Of a stretch of 5,239 bases of DNA, positions 4,404 through 5,239 are shown one piece after another (the stretch's first letter is position 1; every line of letters begins with the position of its first letter). The notes under the pieces are model-generated. The model worked only from the letters and a program-made list of their open reading frames with translations, ran no database searches and was not told the origin of the DNA. A program made the translations under genes and the position numbers. The stretch is from the NCBI GenBank assembly GCA_964498075.1, contig CAZCGA010000257.1:1-5239 (forward strand). The letters run 5' to 3'. Source of the DNA: CAZCGA01 sp964498075. Lineage in GTDB: Bacteria; Desulfobacterota; Binatia; HRBIN30.

Positions 4404-5239
4404 TCACACCGACGGCTTGATGTTTTGGTTGAGACGGAAGAAGTTGCTCGGGTCGTACTTGTTCTTCAGGGCGACCAGGCGGTCGTAGTTGACGCCGTAC
4501 GCGGCTCGGGCGCGGTCTTCGCCTTCCTCGCCCAGGTAGTTCGAATACACGGCGGAGCGCAGGAAGGGTTGCATCGCGTCCCAGAATCCTCGCCCCCATT
4601 CGGTCGCCCGACGCGCCTCCGCAGGGTCTTGCCACGATGCATTCACCGCGAAGTTGAAGCCCGGCTCTCTGTGGCTGAAGGCGGTCTCGGTCGCGCCGAC
4701 TCGGCAGGCGGCACCGTTAAACCGCTCGATGAAGAAAGCGCAGTTCGGAGAGGGAGCCCGCGCCGCGTTCTCCACGATCACGTCGATGGCGCCGTCGCTC
4801 AGCTCGCGAAGGAAACTGCTCCGGACATACGCGGAAAGGTGTACCGGGGGGGGCGCCATGAGCGCTTGGATCTGAACGTACGGCATGGGGCGGACGGCAT
4901 CCTCGAGCCGCGGACCATACGAGCGCAGCGGCCTCAGCAACCTCTCGCCGGCGTCCAGATCGCCGCAGTAACACAACGCGATACAGGGCGCCGGTTTGTC
5001 AGACAGCGACACATATGCGATATCGACGCGGATCTCGTCGGGGAGAGCACCCGCGAACTCACGGTAGAATCGCAGTACGTCCCCGAGGCGCGCGGCCGGG
5101 TAGGTCACGGGACCGGCGAGCACTGGGCCGACCGGGTGGAGCTGGTATTCGAACGAGGTGACGATGCCGAAGTTCCCCCCGCCGCCGCGCACCGCCCAGA
5201 ACAGGTCGGCGTTCTGCTCGGCGTTGGCGGTCAGCGTGT
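4404..5239 (-). CDS. FAD-linked oxidase with C-terminal berberine-bridge (BBE) domain, N-terminus outside window
   Basis: The minus-strand frame is open to the right edge, giving 277 visible residues. The family is usually about 450-480 residues, so the first 40% or so is missing, including most of the FAD-binding domain and any His/Cys flavin attachment residues. The visible part starts TLTANAEQNADLFWAVRGGGGNFGIVTSF, the last conserved strand-loop of the PCMH-type FAD domain. A substrate domain follows, and the BBE signature is at the end: YSNYLGEEGEDRARAAYG, then VNYDRLVALKNKYDPSNFFR and LNQNIKP. The internal GTG at 5192 (before RGGGGN) is not a believable start, because conserved family sequence continues upstream of it. 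Family members oxidise sugars, alcohols or natural products with covalently bound FAD and release hydrogen peroxide; this substrate is unknown. Transcription runs toward the winged-helix methyltransferase, so the two are not in one operon. A run of eight C on the coding strand (4846-4853) lies in-frame. Confidence 0.9.
   Translation of the reverse strand, partial: TLTANAEQNADLFWAVRGGGGNFGIVTSFEYQLHPVGPVLAGPVTYPAARLGDVLRFYREFAGALPDEIRVDIAYVSLSDKPAPCIALCYCGDLDAGERLLRPLRSYGPRLEDAVRPMPYVQIQALMAPPPVHLSAYVRSSFLRELSDGAIDVIVENAARAPSPNCAFFIERFNGAACRVGATETAFSHREPGFNFAVNASWQDPAEARRATEWGRGFWDAMQPFLRSAVYSNYLGEEGEDRARAAYGVNYDRLVALKNKYDPSNFFRLNQNIKPSV

Noticed and set aside
5150..5192. GTG at 5192 as the start of the oxidase
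   Set aside because: Conserved FAD-domain sequence (NADLFWAVRGGGGN) continues upstream to the window edge, so the gene is cut by the window rather than starting there.

Overview
The window is high-GC bacterial DNA with no RNA gene, CRISPR array, transposase or integrase that I can see. It looks like a chromosomal fragment from an environmental, probably soil, bacterium. Two things suggest this: tandem genes of the zinc-ribbon / class III cyclase / ATPase / TPR family, and a two-gene set of small DsrE-like proteins. Both are common in groups such as Rokubacteria/Methylomirabilota and some Proteobacteria. The taxon is a guess from gene content.

Layout. Positions 2-475 (+) hold the C-terminal helical-repeat end of a large regulator. 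Four bases later, 480-1130 (+) starts what looks like the next copy of the same family: a double zinc ribbon followed by a class III cyclase domain. This copy is broken. It carries an apparent one-base deletion near 1088, and recognisable cyclase sequence stops at about 1114, before the catalytic end of the domain. Then come two closely spaced DsrE-family genes, 1161-1574 and 1585-1972 (+). The first has a CxxC at the expected active-site loop and the second has no cysteine at all. The second carries an apparent one-base insertion in a G5 run at 1900-1904; removing one G restores a normal family-like ending.

A UbiE/Methyltransf_11-type methyltransferase follows (2001-2867, +). After a gene-poor gap (2868-3230) comes a second, unrelated methyltransferase with an N-terminal winged helix (3231-4307, +). 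Converging on it from the right edge is the C-terminal 60% or so of a berberine-bridge-type FAD-linked oxidase (4404-5239, -).

How the genes fit together. The DsrE pair is very probably one transcript and may form a hetero-oligomer for persulfide handling, by analogy with DsrEFH/TusBCD, but no dsrAB, tusA or other sulfur gene is visible. The two methyltransferases and the oxidase are typical small-molecule tailoring enzymes; whether they form a pathway cannot be told from this window. I do not see strong evidence for a new defence or mobile system. The most informative oddities are the decayed tandem cyclase, the Cys/Cys-less DsrE pair with its frameshift, and a five-unit TCAGNNN heptamer repeat inside the end of the first gene.
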